Notes under the pieces: generated by a model
What the model saw: the letters and a program-made list of their open reading frames with translations, nothing else
Databases searched by the model: none
Told to the model about the DNA's origin: nothing
In this document: one piece after another, positions 17,173 to 24,382 of the stretch
Layout: the number at the start of each line of letters is the position of its first letter
Position numbering within the stretch: position 1 is the first letter of the stretch
Program-made: the position numbers and the translations under genes
Source of the DNA: CAYWKU01 sp964459325
GTDB lineage: Bacteria > RBG-13-61-14 > CAYWKU01
Length of the DNA: 41,600 nucleotides
Assembly (NCBI GenBank): GCA_964459325.1
Contig: CAYWKU010000032.1
Span: 1-41,600, forward strand
Reading direction: 5' to 3'

Positions 17173-17577
17173 TTATTCTTTCAGCTTCTCTTCCCCCAGC
17201 GCGTAGCGCACCCTGCGCAGCACCTCCTCGTGGGGACTGTTTTTGGATATGTAACCCACTGCCCCCAAGTGTTTGAGGGCCTCTATCTCACTGCTTTGTT
17301 TGAACACTCCCGTTATCGCCAGAACCGGAAGCTCGTCTCCGCCCGGCAGCTTGCGTATTTCCTTCAGCGCGTCGAATCCGGTCATTTTGGGCATCAGCAA
17401 GTCAAGCAGGAGCAGGTCGAGTTCCGGAAGCTGTTCCTCGACTTTCTTTAATGTTTCCAGTCCGTCGTGGGCCAGAAGCACTTCATAACCGTGCTCGGTG
17501 AGAAGGTCCTCGATAACGGAGCAGAAAAACTTGGTGTCGTCCGCCACCATTATTCTCTTTTTTTTATCTTCGGCCAT
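17173..17577 (-). CDS. Single-domain response regulator (CheY-like)
   Basis: A 134-residue receiver domain without an output domain. It has the acidic pair Asp13-Asp14, phospho-acceptor Asp59 (LLLLDLLMPKMTG), the conserved Thr in AITG and the conserved Lys in YISKNSP. Phosphorylation by an unlinked kinase probably controls binding to another protein. ATG 17577 is chosen over TTG 17592, which overlaps the previous stop; GAGG lies upstream of the ATG. It follows the DHS-like gene by 11 bases. Confidence 0.85.
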   Translation of the reverse strand: MAEDKKKRIMVADDTKFFCSVIEDLLTEHGYEVLLAHDGLETLKKVEEQLPELDLLLLDLLMPKMTGFDALKEIRKLPGGDELPVLAITGVFKQSSEIEALKHLGAVGYISKNSPHEEVLRRVRYALGEEKLKE

Positions 17578-17588
17578 CTCTTTGGACC

Positions 17589-18524
17589 TCAACCAAGCTC
17601 TTCTATTATTGCAGCCGCCAGAAGCGGCGTTACCAGTTCGTGGTGCCCGGTGATGCCGATGCCACGTCCTCCTTCCAAAGTGGGCCTGCGCACCACGTTG
17701 GTTTGAGAGCGATATTGGCGAATGAAATCAATGTCCACGGTGGTTATTTTTCTCAGCTTCCTCCCCCGGTTACGGGCCCGGCTAACGGCTTTCAAAAATA
17801 CCTCCGGCAATATCACCGCGCTGCCCATATTAATATACACCCCGCCTTCCATTCCGGCCACCGTTTGGCAGAAATCAGTGAAATCCCTCATCGTGGCTTT
17901 GCCCCACTCGGCTCCGTCGGCCTCCGGGTGCATATGAACGATATCGGTGCCGAGCGCAATGTGCACCGTAAGCGGCACTTCGTTTTCGTAAGCGGCGGCG
18001 CAAACGCTTTTTGAGAGATTTTTGGCCTTGTTCCGGTGTAACCATTCTCCAATGGCTTCGCCTATGGTCGAATCCTCCTGAGCCGCCACGTTTCGGACGC
18101 ATTCGTTCAGGATTCCGCCGGTCTCCGAGGCGAATCCGAATGAGCCTTCGCCGAGGGTTGAGTCCACGTCCTCGCTGGTTTTCCCCGCGTAGGCCAGCTC
18201 GAAGTCGTGAATCACCCCCGAGCCGTTAGTAGCCAAGGCGGTTATAATACCCTTTTCTACCAAGTCAACCAGAATCGGCCCCAGGCCGACTTTTATCACG
18301 TGGCCCCCGAAGCCCGCGATGACCGGTTTTCCCTTCTTGTGAGCCTTTACGATTGCCCCGGCGGCGTCTTTCAGCTCAACCGCCGCCAGCTGCTTCGGCA
18401 GAGAGTTCAGGAAGTCCGCCATGCTGCCGCCGCGTTTGTGAATTTTGGCCAGGTCGCCGATTTTTACCTTGCTCTTGCGGCCTTTCAGCGAGTAGCGCTT
18501 CGGCTGTTGAGACCCCGAGGACAT
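17589..18524 (-). CDS. Possible deoxyhypusine-synthase-like Rossmann protein
   Basis: A 311-residue cytoplasmic protein. The middle has GFGGHVIKVGLGPILVDLVEKGIITALATNGSGVIHDFELAYAG, which resembles the NAD-binding core of the deoxyhypusine-synthase fold, followed by TSEDVDSTLGEGSFGFASETGG. Bacteria lack the eIF5A substrate, so the reaction would differ; canonical catalytic Lys context is not evident. ATG 18524 is preferred: it lies 2 bases after the gmhA stop with a purine-rich site; extension to 18608 would overlap gmhA. The operon context (sugar-phosphate isomerase, epimerase) may hint at envelope sugar or polyamine chemistry, but this is inference and the family assignment is tentative. 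Confidence 0.6.
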   Translation of the reverse strand: MSSGSQQPKRYSLKGRKSKVKIGDLAKIHKRGGSMADFLNSLPKQLAAVELKDAAGAIVKAHKKGKPVIAGFGGHVIKVGLGPILVDLVEKGIITALATNGSGVIHDFELAYAGKTSEDVDSTLGEGSFGFASETGGILNECVRNVAAQEDSTIGEAIGEWLHRNKAKNLSKSVCAAAYENEVPLTVHIALGTDIVHMHPEADGAEWGKATMRDFTDFCQTVAGMEGGVYINMGSAVILPEVFLKAVSRARNRGRKLRKITTVDIDFIRQYRSQTNVVRRPTLEGGRGIGITGHHELVTPLLAAAIIEELG

Positions 18525-18526
18525 TT

Positions 18527-19102
18527 TCAACCTTTTCCCGCCAGCTTGCGCTCTATTTGTGCACAAATCATGTGCAATATGGAAAGATGTATCTCCTGTA
18601 CCCTCCACGTGGAATCATCGGGAACCTCGATGAGATAATCCGGCATTTGGGCAATTTTACCCCCGCCGGCGCCGGTCAGGGCCACTGTAAGAAGTTTCAT
18701 TTTCCTGGCCAGCTCCAGGGCTTTGATAATGTTGGGTGAATTGCCGCTGGTGCTGAGCGCCACCAGTACGTCCCCGGGTTCGGCAAGGGCCTCCAGTTGC
18801 CTGCGGAAGACTTCGTCGTAGCCGTAGTCGTTAGCCACGCTGGTGAGGACCGATGTGTCCGTGGTCAGCGCCAGCGCCCGGTAGCCGGGTCTCTCGACCT
18901 CGAACCGTCCGACAATTTCCGCCGCTGCGTGCTGGGCCTGTGAGGCGCTCCCGCCGTTTCCCGCGAAGAAAAGTGTCCCGCCTTTTTCCAGGGCTTTGCC
19001 GATAACTTCCGCCACTTGCTCGACTTCGCCCGCTTTTTCGGCGGCAAACCTCTTGAGCAGCTCTGCGGTGGCTTCCATCTCCCTCCGAAGTTCATCGCTC
19101 AT
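18527..19102 (-). CDS. gmhA: Sedoheptulose-7-phosphate isomerase (GmhA)
   Basis: Converts D-sedoheptulose 7-phosphate to D-glycero-D-manno-heptose 7-phosphate, the first step toward ADP- or GDP-heptose for LPS core or other glycans. The SIS fold shows GNGGSASQAQHAAAEIVGRF (phosphate and sugar binding), TTDTSVLTSVANDYGY, LSTSGNS and the C-terminal VQEIHLSILHMICAQIE with the catalytic His. The 191 residues are typical. It overlaps the small Cys-protein gene by 11 bases and is followed after 2 bases by the DHS-like gene. Other heptose genes (hldE, gmhB) are not in the window. Confidence 0.92.
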   Translation of the reverse strand: MSDELRREMEATAELLKRFAAEKAGEVEQVAEVIGKALEKGGTLFFAGNGGSASQAQHAAAEIVGRFEVERPGYRALALTTDTSVLTSVANDYGYDEVFRRQLEALAEPGDVLVALSTSGNSPNIIKALELARKMKLLTVALTGAGGGKIAQMPDYLIEVPDDSTWRVQEIHLSILHMICAQIERKLAGKG

Positions 19103-19280
19103 ATTTGCCGTCCTTTTTATCCGGGGAGGAGTTTTTTTGTTTTTTGTCGGGTGATTTGAGAGTTATATCCCTCGTGAAGTCTACGCAGTGCATACCGGGT
19201 TTCTTGGAGATATAGAACTTTTTCTTGCAATCTGCTCTCCATGCGCACACGGCGCACAATTGTGCCTTTTCCTCGGTCAT
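19092..19280 (-). CDS. Small cysteine-containing protein (62 aa)
   Basis: Short protein with CAVCAWRADCKKKF and a later HCVDFTRDI, four Cys spaced as in a small metal-binding or redox domain, then a Lys-rich hydrophilic tail. Small proteins of this pattern are familiar to me from deltaproteobacterial genomes, but no function is known to me. It starts with ATG after AAAGGG, overlaps gmhA by 11 bases and follows the ribbon-helix-helix-like gene by 12 bases, so it is very probably expressed. Confidence 0.7.
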   Translation of the reverse strand: MTEEKAQLCAVCAWRADCKKKFYISKKPGMHCVDFTRDITLKSPDKKQKNSSPDKKDGKYER

Positions 19281-19292
19281 CGGCCCTTTCTG

Positions 19293-19592
19293 TTAAAAAG
19301 CGGTGTCGTCTTCGTTCACGTAATCCTTAATGAGGTCGGAAAGGCTCTTCTTTTCGAGTTCTTCTTCCGACTTTTTCTCCACTTTCAGCGGCTCTTCCTT
19401 GCGAAGAGCGGACTGGACGAGGTCGAGGTCGCTCTTTTCGTCCAAAGGCGCCTCCTCGCGCGCCAGCCTTTCCCTGACCGCTTCCATGACGTAATCGGAG
19501 AGGGTCTGGCCCGCTTCTTTGGCCCAGCGCTTTATTCTCATTTTTTCCACCGGGTGTAACCTGATGGTCATCGTGACTTTTTTTTCCGGCAT
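19293..19592 (-). CDS. Ribbon-helix-helix-like protein
   Basis: A 99-residue protein. Residues 4-45 (KKVTMTIRLHPVEKMRIKRWAKEAGQTLSDYVMEAVRERL) look like a MetJ/Arc-type ribbon-helix-helix, also seen in plasmid mobilisation and antitoxin proteins. The C-terminal half is highly charged and probably partly disordered. It may be an autoregulator of this operon, but no toxin gene is adjacent, so an antitoxin role is not supported. Confidence 0.7.
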   Translation of the reverse strand: MPEKKVTMTIRLHPVEKMRIKRWAKEAGQTLSDYVMEAVRERLAREEAPLDEKSDLDLVQSALRKEEPLKVEKKSEEELEKKSLSDLIKDYVNEDDTAF

Positions 19593-19634
19593 TTTCTTTC
19601 TCCCGGTTAAATCGGTAAAGGCCGTTTGTTGGGG

Positions 19635-20615
19635 TCATTTACGCCGGTGGGATTTACCCTCCCGCGCGGTTGTTTCCCGCCAATATTGTAAAATATCCTC
19701 CAGCGTTTTCTCCAACGGTATTTTCGGCTTCCAGCCCGTAAGCTTTCTAAAAGCGGAGGAATCGGCCCCGGAAGCCCCGGAGCCGGTGGCCCTCAGCCTT
19801 TTCTTTTCCTGCTTTATTTTCACTTGCATGCCTGAAATTTCAATAAGCGCATCGAGTATTTCGCCTATGGAGCGGGATTTGCCTGCGCTAATATTGAAGC
19901 TTTGTCCCGGTGGGCATTTTTCCAGCGCGAGCAGATAAGCCCGTACCGTGTCCCGCACGTCGGTAAAGTCCTTTCGTGCATCAAGAGAGCCCACTTTTAT
20001 GGTCGGGGCAGCCAGTCTCGCTTCTATCCTGGCGATTTGCCTGGCAAAATCGCCGGCCACGAATACCGGGCTCTGGCCGGGGCCGATATGGTTGAAAGGC
20101 CGAACTATCACAGTCGGCAGCTCGCCCGCCGAGTTATAACACCGGCACAGCATCTCACCGGAAACCTTGCTGGCGGCATAGGGGTTCAGGGGTTCCAGGG
20201 GTGTGGATTCCAGTATGCGCCCTTCGCGCTCGTGGGCGGCGCCGTACACGTCTCCCGAGCTTACAAACAACATCCGGGGCTTGTTTTTCATACGGGAAGC
20301 CGCCTGAATCAAGTTAAGCGTGCCCTCCACGTTAATGCGGAAGGTCAGGGTGGGGTTCTGCCAACTGGTGGGAACGTGGCTTTGCGCCGCCAGGTGAAAT
20401 ATGCGCTCCGGCCCGGCCCTTTTTATGGCGTCGCCTACTGACCGGGGGTCGGTAATTTCGGCTTCCACCAGTTTTAATTCCCGGCACATATCGCCCAGGC
20501 ATTCGCGCGAGGTGCCCTTTTGCGTCGTACCCCATACCCGGTGGCCCTCTTCAAGCAACAAACGGCTAAGATAGGAGCCTACGAAACCGTTGATTCCTGT
20601 AACAAAACAACGCAC
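19635..20615 (-). CDS. NAD(P)-dependent sugar-nucleotide epimerase/dehydratase, Rmd-like
   Basis: Extended SDR enzyme of 326 residues. It has the N-terminal dinucleotide motif TGINGFVG, the active-site VSSGDVYG and YAASK (YxxxK), and the block RPFNHIGPGQSPVFVAGDFARQIARIE, typical of GDP-4-dehydro-6-deoxy-D-mannose reductase (Rmd) and GDP-mannose 4,6-dehydratase relatives. It is therefore likely to act on a GDP-sugar for surface glycan; the exact substrate is uncertain. GTG start with a weak ribosome site. First gene of the run down to 16300; gmhA three genes on suggests a GDP-heptose or deoxy-sugar link, which is inference. Confidence 0.8.
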   Translation of the reverse strand: MRCFVTGINGFVGSYLSRLLLEEGHRVWGTTQKGTSRECLGDMCRELKLVEAEITDPRSVGDAIKRAGPERIFHLAAQSHVPTSWQNPTLTFRINVEGTLNLIQAASRMKNKPRMLFVSSGDVYGAAHEREGRILESTPLEPLNPYAASKVSGEMLCRCYNSAGELPTVIVRPFNHIGPGQSPVFVAGDFARQIARIEARLAAPTIKVGSLDARKDFTDVRDTVRAYLLALEKCPPGQSFNISAGKSRSIGEILDALIEISGMQVKIKQEKKRLRATGSGASGADSSAFRKLTGWKPKIPLEKTLEDILQYWRETTAREGKSHRRK

Positions 20616-20756
20616 GGCATCTCTAAGCTAGAACAAGGCGGGAATTACTTCAAGTCGCCCGACCGGGTAAACACCGGATAAACCCGGTTTTCCTTCTACG
20701 GGTTGCATACCCTTACCGCGGATTGGTCTGTGAGGTTCCGGAATGGTAACTCACAC

Positions 20757-20852
20757 TTTCCCGTGGGAAAGACCTTTGCTCTCGATAATTTCCTGTGGGA
20801 GAGACCTTTGGTCTTGATAATTTCCCGTGGGAGAGACCTTTGGTCTCGATAA
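20757..20852. repeat. Three tandem 32-bp units, family B hairpins
   Basis: Units at 20757-20788, 20789-20820 and 20821-20852. Each carries the foot GTGGGA then a hairpin GAGACC-TTT-GGTCTC then GATAA. The third is perfect; the second has one G-T pair; the first is degenerate. A related unit in the opposite orientation follows at 20857. Confidence 0.88.
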
Positions 20853-20856
20853 TCTG

Positions 20857-20880
20857 TCGCGACCGGGAGGTCGCTCCCAC
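20857..20880. repeat. Family B unit in inverted orientation
   Basis: Read on the minus strand this is GTGGGA, stem GCGACC, loop TCCC, stem GGTCGC, GA. The foot matches the units at 20757-20852 while the stem differs at a paired position (A-T to C-G). With unit 3 it makes a head-to-head pair like the family A elements. Confidence 0.85.
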
Positions 20881-20899
20881 GGGCTCCGGGTTTTTATGA

Positions 20900-20950
20900 A
20901 CCCCGGGAGCGGTCAGGGTGTGAAATAAGCCGTGTTCCATATCCGTGAAT
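20900..20950. repeat. Dispersed repeat, family C copy 1
   Basis: Shares GGGAGCGGTCAGGGTGTGAA and, about 24 bases on, ATCCGTGAATC with 29250-29300. It lies next to the family B array. Confidence 0.75.
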
Positions 20951-21044
20951 CCCGGAACGGATATAGTGCAATTTTCCACAGGATTGCACCGCCTTGGAGC
21001 CGGTGTTAACATGAGTTGGAAACAACTTAAAGGGAAAATTATTT

Positions 21045-21848
21045 ATGGATAAAGAAGGTTACAAGTTCCACGTCAAACTGGGAAATTTCGAGTTGGATGT
21101 CGAGGGGGACAAAAATTTCGTTGAAAAGACGATGAATCGCTACGAGGGCCGTTTTCTTCCGAGATTTCACCAACTTCTGGACGCCGCCAATGAAAATCCG
21201 CCGAAGGAGCAGCAAGCCGTCGAAAGATTGGAAGAGACGGGCCGCACTGCTCCCGAATCACAACACGTCAACAAAAGCTCCGGCTCGAAAAAGGAAAAGA
21301 AAACCAAGCGCTCCCGGAACAAAAAGCGCCGCAACAACGGCTCGACCTTCGTGAAGCCGGCACCGGAAGTGCCTAAAAATCAGCATGTTGCAAGAGATTC
21401 CTCGAACCGTGACGGTAAAAAATCGCATTCGGCGCACGAACCGGAGCTGGATGATATAAAGGTTTCTCCCCTGACCTCGGCATCGCCCGCAAAGTCCTAT
21501 AATGAAAGAATGGAGGACTCCGGAAAGGAGCCTGCTCTCGATATAGACCCTTCCGATTTGAGGGAAATATACGAGCGCATCAATCCGCGAACTCACCACG
21601 AAAAAACCTTGGTGTTTGCCTATTACCTTCAAAATCGCAACAATCACAGGGACTTTTCAAGCAATGAAATCCGGAAGTGTTACCGTGAGATAGGAACTGA
21701 CCCGGCGGGAAACATAAGCCAGGTGCTCAACCACGCCTCCCGCTCAGGGTTCCTCAATAAGAGCAGCCAGGGCCGACAGTTGAGATATTCGCTGACTTCC
21801 AAGGGAAGGCATTTTGTGGAAAGGGGCCTCGAGCCGCAGGAGCAGTAA
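21045..21848 (+). CDS. Basic protein with likely C-terminal winged-helix domain, unknown function
   Basis: A 267-residue soluble protein. Residues 1-50 form a compact domain (YKFHVKLGNFELDVEGDKNFVEKTM). A long, highly basic, Ser/Lys/Arg-rich linker (about 75-160) looks disordered. Residues 170-262 are helical and end in a likely winged-helix or MarR-like segment (SSNEIRKCYREIGTDPAGNISQVLNHASRSGFLNKSSQGRQLRYSLTSKGRHFVERG), with the turn and wing pattern expected of DNA binding. No family name is known to me. The ribosome site is weak. It may bind nucleic acid; this is inference from composition and fold. Confidence 0.68.
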   Translation: MDKEGYKFHVKLGNFELDVEGDKNFVEKTMNRYEGRFLPRFHQLLDAANENPPKEQQAVERLEETGRTAPESQHVNKSSGSKKEKKTKRSRNKKRRNNGSTFVKPAPEVPKNQHVARDSSNRDGKKSHSAHEPELDDIKVSPLTSASPAKSYNERMEDSGKEPALDIDPSDLREIYERINPRTHHEKTLVFAYYLQNRNNHRDFSSNEIRKCYREIGTDPAGNISQVLNHASRSGFLNKSSQGRQLRYSLTSKGRHFVERGLEPQEQ

Positions 21849-21933
21849 CCGGCCCGGGCGAAAATCCGCCGTCGAAATTTTCGCACATGGTAGCGGAGAT
21901 TTTCCTTTTCATGGCCCGTGACAGGCACGGCTC

Positions 21934-21962
21934 GTGACAAAAGGGCGTCTTTCGGATAAAAT
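21934..21962 (+). promoter_or_regulatory. cysS promoter
   Basis: -35 GTGACA (21934-21939), 17-base spacer, -10 TAAAAT (21957-21962), both 5/6 matches to consensus. It would give a leader of about 30 bases. A hairpin with 8-bp stem (GCGAAAAT/ATTTTCGC, 21858-21884) lies upstream. Confidence 0.6.
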
Positions 21963-22000
21963 ACTGAGCCGAATCTCTACTTAGCGAGGCGTCGAAAATC

Positions 22001-23473
22001 GTGTCTATTGTAATTTACAACACTTTGAGCTCGGCCAAGGAAGAGTTCCAACCGGTAACGCCGGGCAAGGTGAAGATGTACGTGTGCGGCCCGACGGTTT
22101 ACGATTCCTGCCATATAGGTCACGCGCGGGCCGCGGTGGTGTTCGATGTAGTGTACAGGTATCTGAAGTACAAGGGATTCGAGGTTACGTATGTCCGGAA
22201 TTATACCGACGTGGATGATAAGGTCATAAAAAGGGCCAATGACGAAGGCCGCAACTTCGAGGAAGTGGCGGAATATTATATTAAAGAGTATGACGAAGAC
22301 ATGAAGTCCCTGAAGGTGTTGGCTCCCGATATAAAACCACGTGTTACCGAAAACATCGAGGAAATCATTCAAACCGTGCAGACCCTGGTTGATAAGGGGT
22401 TCGCTTACGAAGTCGAGGGCGACGTCTTTTTTGACGTGGGCAGCTTTCCCGATTACGGGAAGCTGTCCAAGAGGGATACCGACTCCATGCTCGCCGGGGC
22501 CAGGGTAGATATAAACGAGCAGAAGCGCAATGAGCTGGATTTCGCGCTGTGGAAGAAATCCAGGCCCGACGAGCCGGGCTGGGATTCGCCATGGGGTAAG
22601 GGCAGGCCGGGATGGCATATCGAATGCTCGGTGATGAGCGCCAAGTACCTGGGGGCGCCTTTCGATATACACGGTGGCGGGATAGACCTGGTTTTTCCCC
22701 ACCACGAAAACGAAATAGCCCAGGCCGAAGCCGCATCCGGGGCGAAACCCTTCGCAAAATACTGGATGCACAACGGCCACGTCACCACTCACGGCGAGAA
22801 GATATCGAAATCATTGGGCAATTTCATTCCTATACAGAAGCTTGCCGAAAAATGGCATCCGGAGGCATTGCGGCATTTCCTGCTTTCCAAGCATTACAGC
22901 TCGCCCGCCGATTTTACCGAAGAAGAAGTAAACGAGGCCCAGGAGCACATTGACCGCTATTACAAGGCACTGGCCGACGCGGATAAGCTGGCGGCCTCCG
23001 ATGGTAAGAAGCAGTCACCGCTTACGGAAGCCGGTGAGCACCTGGAGTCGCAACTGGAAGCGTACTCCGGGAAGTTCGAGGCCGCCATGGAAGCCGATTT
23101 CAACACCGCCGGCGCGGTGGCGGTGCTTATGGAAATTAGAAAGGACCTGAACAGGTTCCTTGACGGGGCGAAGCCGTCGAGCGAACTGCACGCAAAACTG
23201 GCCGCAAAGGCCGCCGAAAAGCTGCGCTCCATGGGATGGGTACTGGGGATGTTGGATGAAAATCCCGTTGAATACCTGGAGAGTGTGAAGCGCAAAAGAA
23301 TCGCTCAGCATGGTATCGATGAAAAATACATACAAGAAAAAATCGCCGAAAGGACGAAGGCCCGGACAGAAAAAGACTTTGACCGGGCGGACAAAATCCG
23401 GGAGGAGTTGGAGAGGCAGGGAATCGAGATTAAAGATACCCCCGGCGGCACCGAGTGGAGCGTGAGGGTTTAG
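22001..23473 (+). CDS. cysS: Cysteinyl-tRNA synthetase
   Basis: Charges tRNA-Cys with cysteine in the cytoplasm. Class I signatures are present: CGPTVYDSCHIGHA (HIGH, with the first zinc Cys) near residue 28, the zinc-ligand region HGGGIDLVFPHHENEIAQAE, and the KMSKS loop as KISKS (HGEKISKSLGNF). The C-terminal DALR-like helical and anticodon domains follow. The 490 residues are normal. The start is GTG 22001, giving the usual short N-terminus MSIVIYNTLS; GAGGCG lies upstream. It probably is its own transcription unit. Confidence 0.96.
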   Translation: MSIVIYNTLSSAKEEFQPVTPGKVKMYVCGPTVYDSCHIGHARAAVVFDVVYRYLKYKGFEVTYVRNYTDVDDKVIKRANDEGRNFEEVAEYYIKEYDEDMKSLKVLAPDIKPRVTENIEEIIQTVQTLVDKGFAYEVEGDVFFDVGSFPDYGKLSKRDTDSMLAGARVDINEQKRNELDFALWKKSRPDEPGWDSPWGKGRPGWHIECSVMSAKYLGAPFDIHGGGIDLVFPHHENEIAQAEAASGAKPFAKYWMHNGHVTTHGEKISKSLGNFIPIQKLAEKWHPEALRHFLLSKHYSSPADFTEEEVNEAQEHIDRYYKALADADKLAASDGKKQSPLTEAGEHLESQLEAYSGKFEAAMEADFNTAGAVAVLMEIRKDLNRFLDGAKPSSELHAKLAAKAAEKLRSMGWVLGMLDENPVEYLESVKRKRIAQHGIDEKYIQEKIAERTKARTEKDFDRADKIREELERQGIEIKDTPGGTEWSVRV

Positions 23474-23567
23474 CTCGTTTTTCACTGTAAAAAGGAAGTT
23501 TTCCAATAAGCCGTTTTTGCACCGCTTCGATGGCCGTCCCTCTCATTTTAAAAGGCGATGCGGGGCT

Positions 23568-23596
23568 TTGACAGCCCATATCAAAAATGATAAATT
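23568..23596 (+). promoter_or_regulatory. Promoter for the 178-aa gene
   Basis: Exact -35 TTGACA (23568-23573), 17-base spacer, -10 TAAATT (23591-23596, 4/6). The gene starts at 23632. Confidence 0.55.
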
Positions 23597-23631
23597 AGCA
23601 ATTGAAAAGGGATTTTTGAAGGCAGGCGAAT

Positions 23632-24168
23632 ATGTTACCCGGATATAACCACAACGTAAAATATAAAGACAGACTGTTTCACATTCAGACCGAAGACAGC
23701 GGGGTTACCAACCCGCACATAATAACGCTGTTGTACGAAGGCGGAAACATCCTCGCCCGGAAAAAAACGTCTTACGAAGACGTCCTCAAAAGCGACAAAC
23801 TCCAGACCGTCGTGAAGGAAATGATGCAGGAGCAGCATAAGACCATGCTGCGCGAGCTCAAAAACGGCTCCTACGACGAACAGTTGTTCGGCCCCAGGCC
23901 CGCGGCAGCTCAACCACCCCCCGAGCAAGCGCGGCCCGCCCCGGAAGCCGCGCCGGGAACGCAGGCTACCCCTCAACAGCAGCCGGCTCCCGCTCAGCCG
24001 CCTCAGCCTCAGCAGCCCCGGGCCGGTTCCGGCGAAACAAAAGTTATCGAGCTCAGGGAAGGAGAAGACCTCAAGGACGAGGATATCTTCGGCTCCGACC
24101 TGATAAGCGACAAGAGCCTGGACGAAGTCATATTGAACTATCTCGCCCAGAATATCGAGGAAGAGTAG
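23632..24168 (+). CDS. Conserved protein with Pro/Gln-rich linker, unknown function
   Basis: A 178-residue cytoplasmic protein. Residues 1-85 form the conserved part (GYNHNVKYKDRLFHIQTEDSGVTNPHIITLLYEGGNILARKKTSYEDV), a beta-rich block I associate with a protein family of Myxococcota and Desulfobacterota. Residues of about 86-135 are a low-complexity Pro/Gln/Ala linker, and an acidic C-terminal segment (DLISDKSLDEVILNYLAQNIEEE) is likely helical. Function unknown; the layout suggests two binding parts joined by a flexible tether. It has its own promoter. Confidence 0.75.
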   Translation: MLPGYNHNVKYKDRLFHIQTEDSGVTNPHIITLLYEGGNILARKKTSYEDVLKSDKLQTVVKEMMQEQHKTMLRELKNGSYDEQLFGPRPAAAQPPPEQARPAPEAAPGTQATPQQQPAPAQPPQPQQPRAGSGETKVIELREGEDLKDEDIFGSDLISDKSLDEVILNYLAQNIEEE

Positions 24169-24204
24169 ACCAACGAAGTTGCTTGAAAGAATGGTTTGTC
24201 TCGA

Positions 24205-24253
24205 GTGGAAGAGACCTGGGGTCTCGAAGTCGCGACCGGGAGGTCGCTCCCAC
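24205..24253. repeat. Family B head-to-head hairpin pair
   Basis: Left unit: GTGGAA, stem GAGACC, loop TGG, stem GGTCTC, GA. Right unit, inverted: stems GCGACC and GGTCGC with foot CTCCCAC. The same right unit occurs at 20857-20880. Confidence 0.83.
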
Positions 24254-24330
24254 CCGGAAAGGTCGCGAGGCCGGGCTTTAGTTGAGTTCACGTGAGGTAA
24301 GATAATATTTTTTTCGGAAGGTGGGTGAGT

Positions 24331-24359
24331 TTTACTTTCTCCCCGCTTCTTTGTATCCT
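24331..24359 (+). promoter_or_regulatory. Weak promoter candidate for the trans-sulfuration gene
   Basis: -35 TTTACT (24331-24336), 17-base spacer, -10 TATCCT (24354-24359), each 4/6. GAGGAG (24368-24373) precedes ATG 24383. Confidence 0.35.
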
Positions 24360-24382
24360 GCCGGTACGAGGAGAAATGAAAA

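Larger units (their letters stand above)
20616..21044. other. Gene-free, repeat-rich divergent region
   Basis: 429 bases between the divergent epimerase and 267-aa genes. It holds an inverted repeat ACCGGGT/ACCCGGT (20662-20688), the family B array (20757-20880), a family C copy (20900-20950), and two more hairpins: TATCCGT/ACGGATA near 20940-20963 and GTGCAAT/ATTGCAC near 20966-20989. A reading frame across it on the minus strand is a product of the repeats. Confidence 0.75.

Noticed and set aside
19293..19592. Toxin-antitoxin pair (ribbon-helix-helix antitoxin)
   Set aside because: The neighbouring small Cys protein does not resemble a toxin and both sit in a longer metabolic operon.
20713..21012. 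Minus-strand 99-codon frame with repeated peptide segments
   Set aside because: The peptide repeats come from the 32-bp DNA repeats and family C element; no ribosome site or family.
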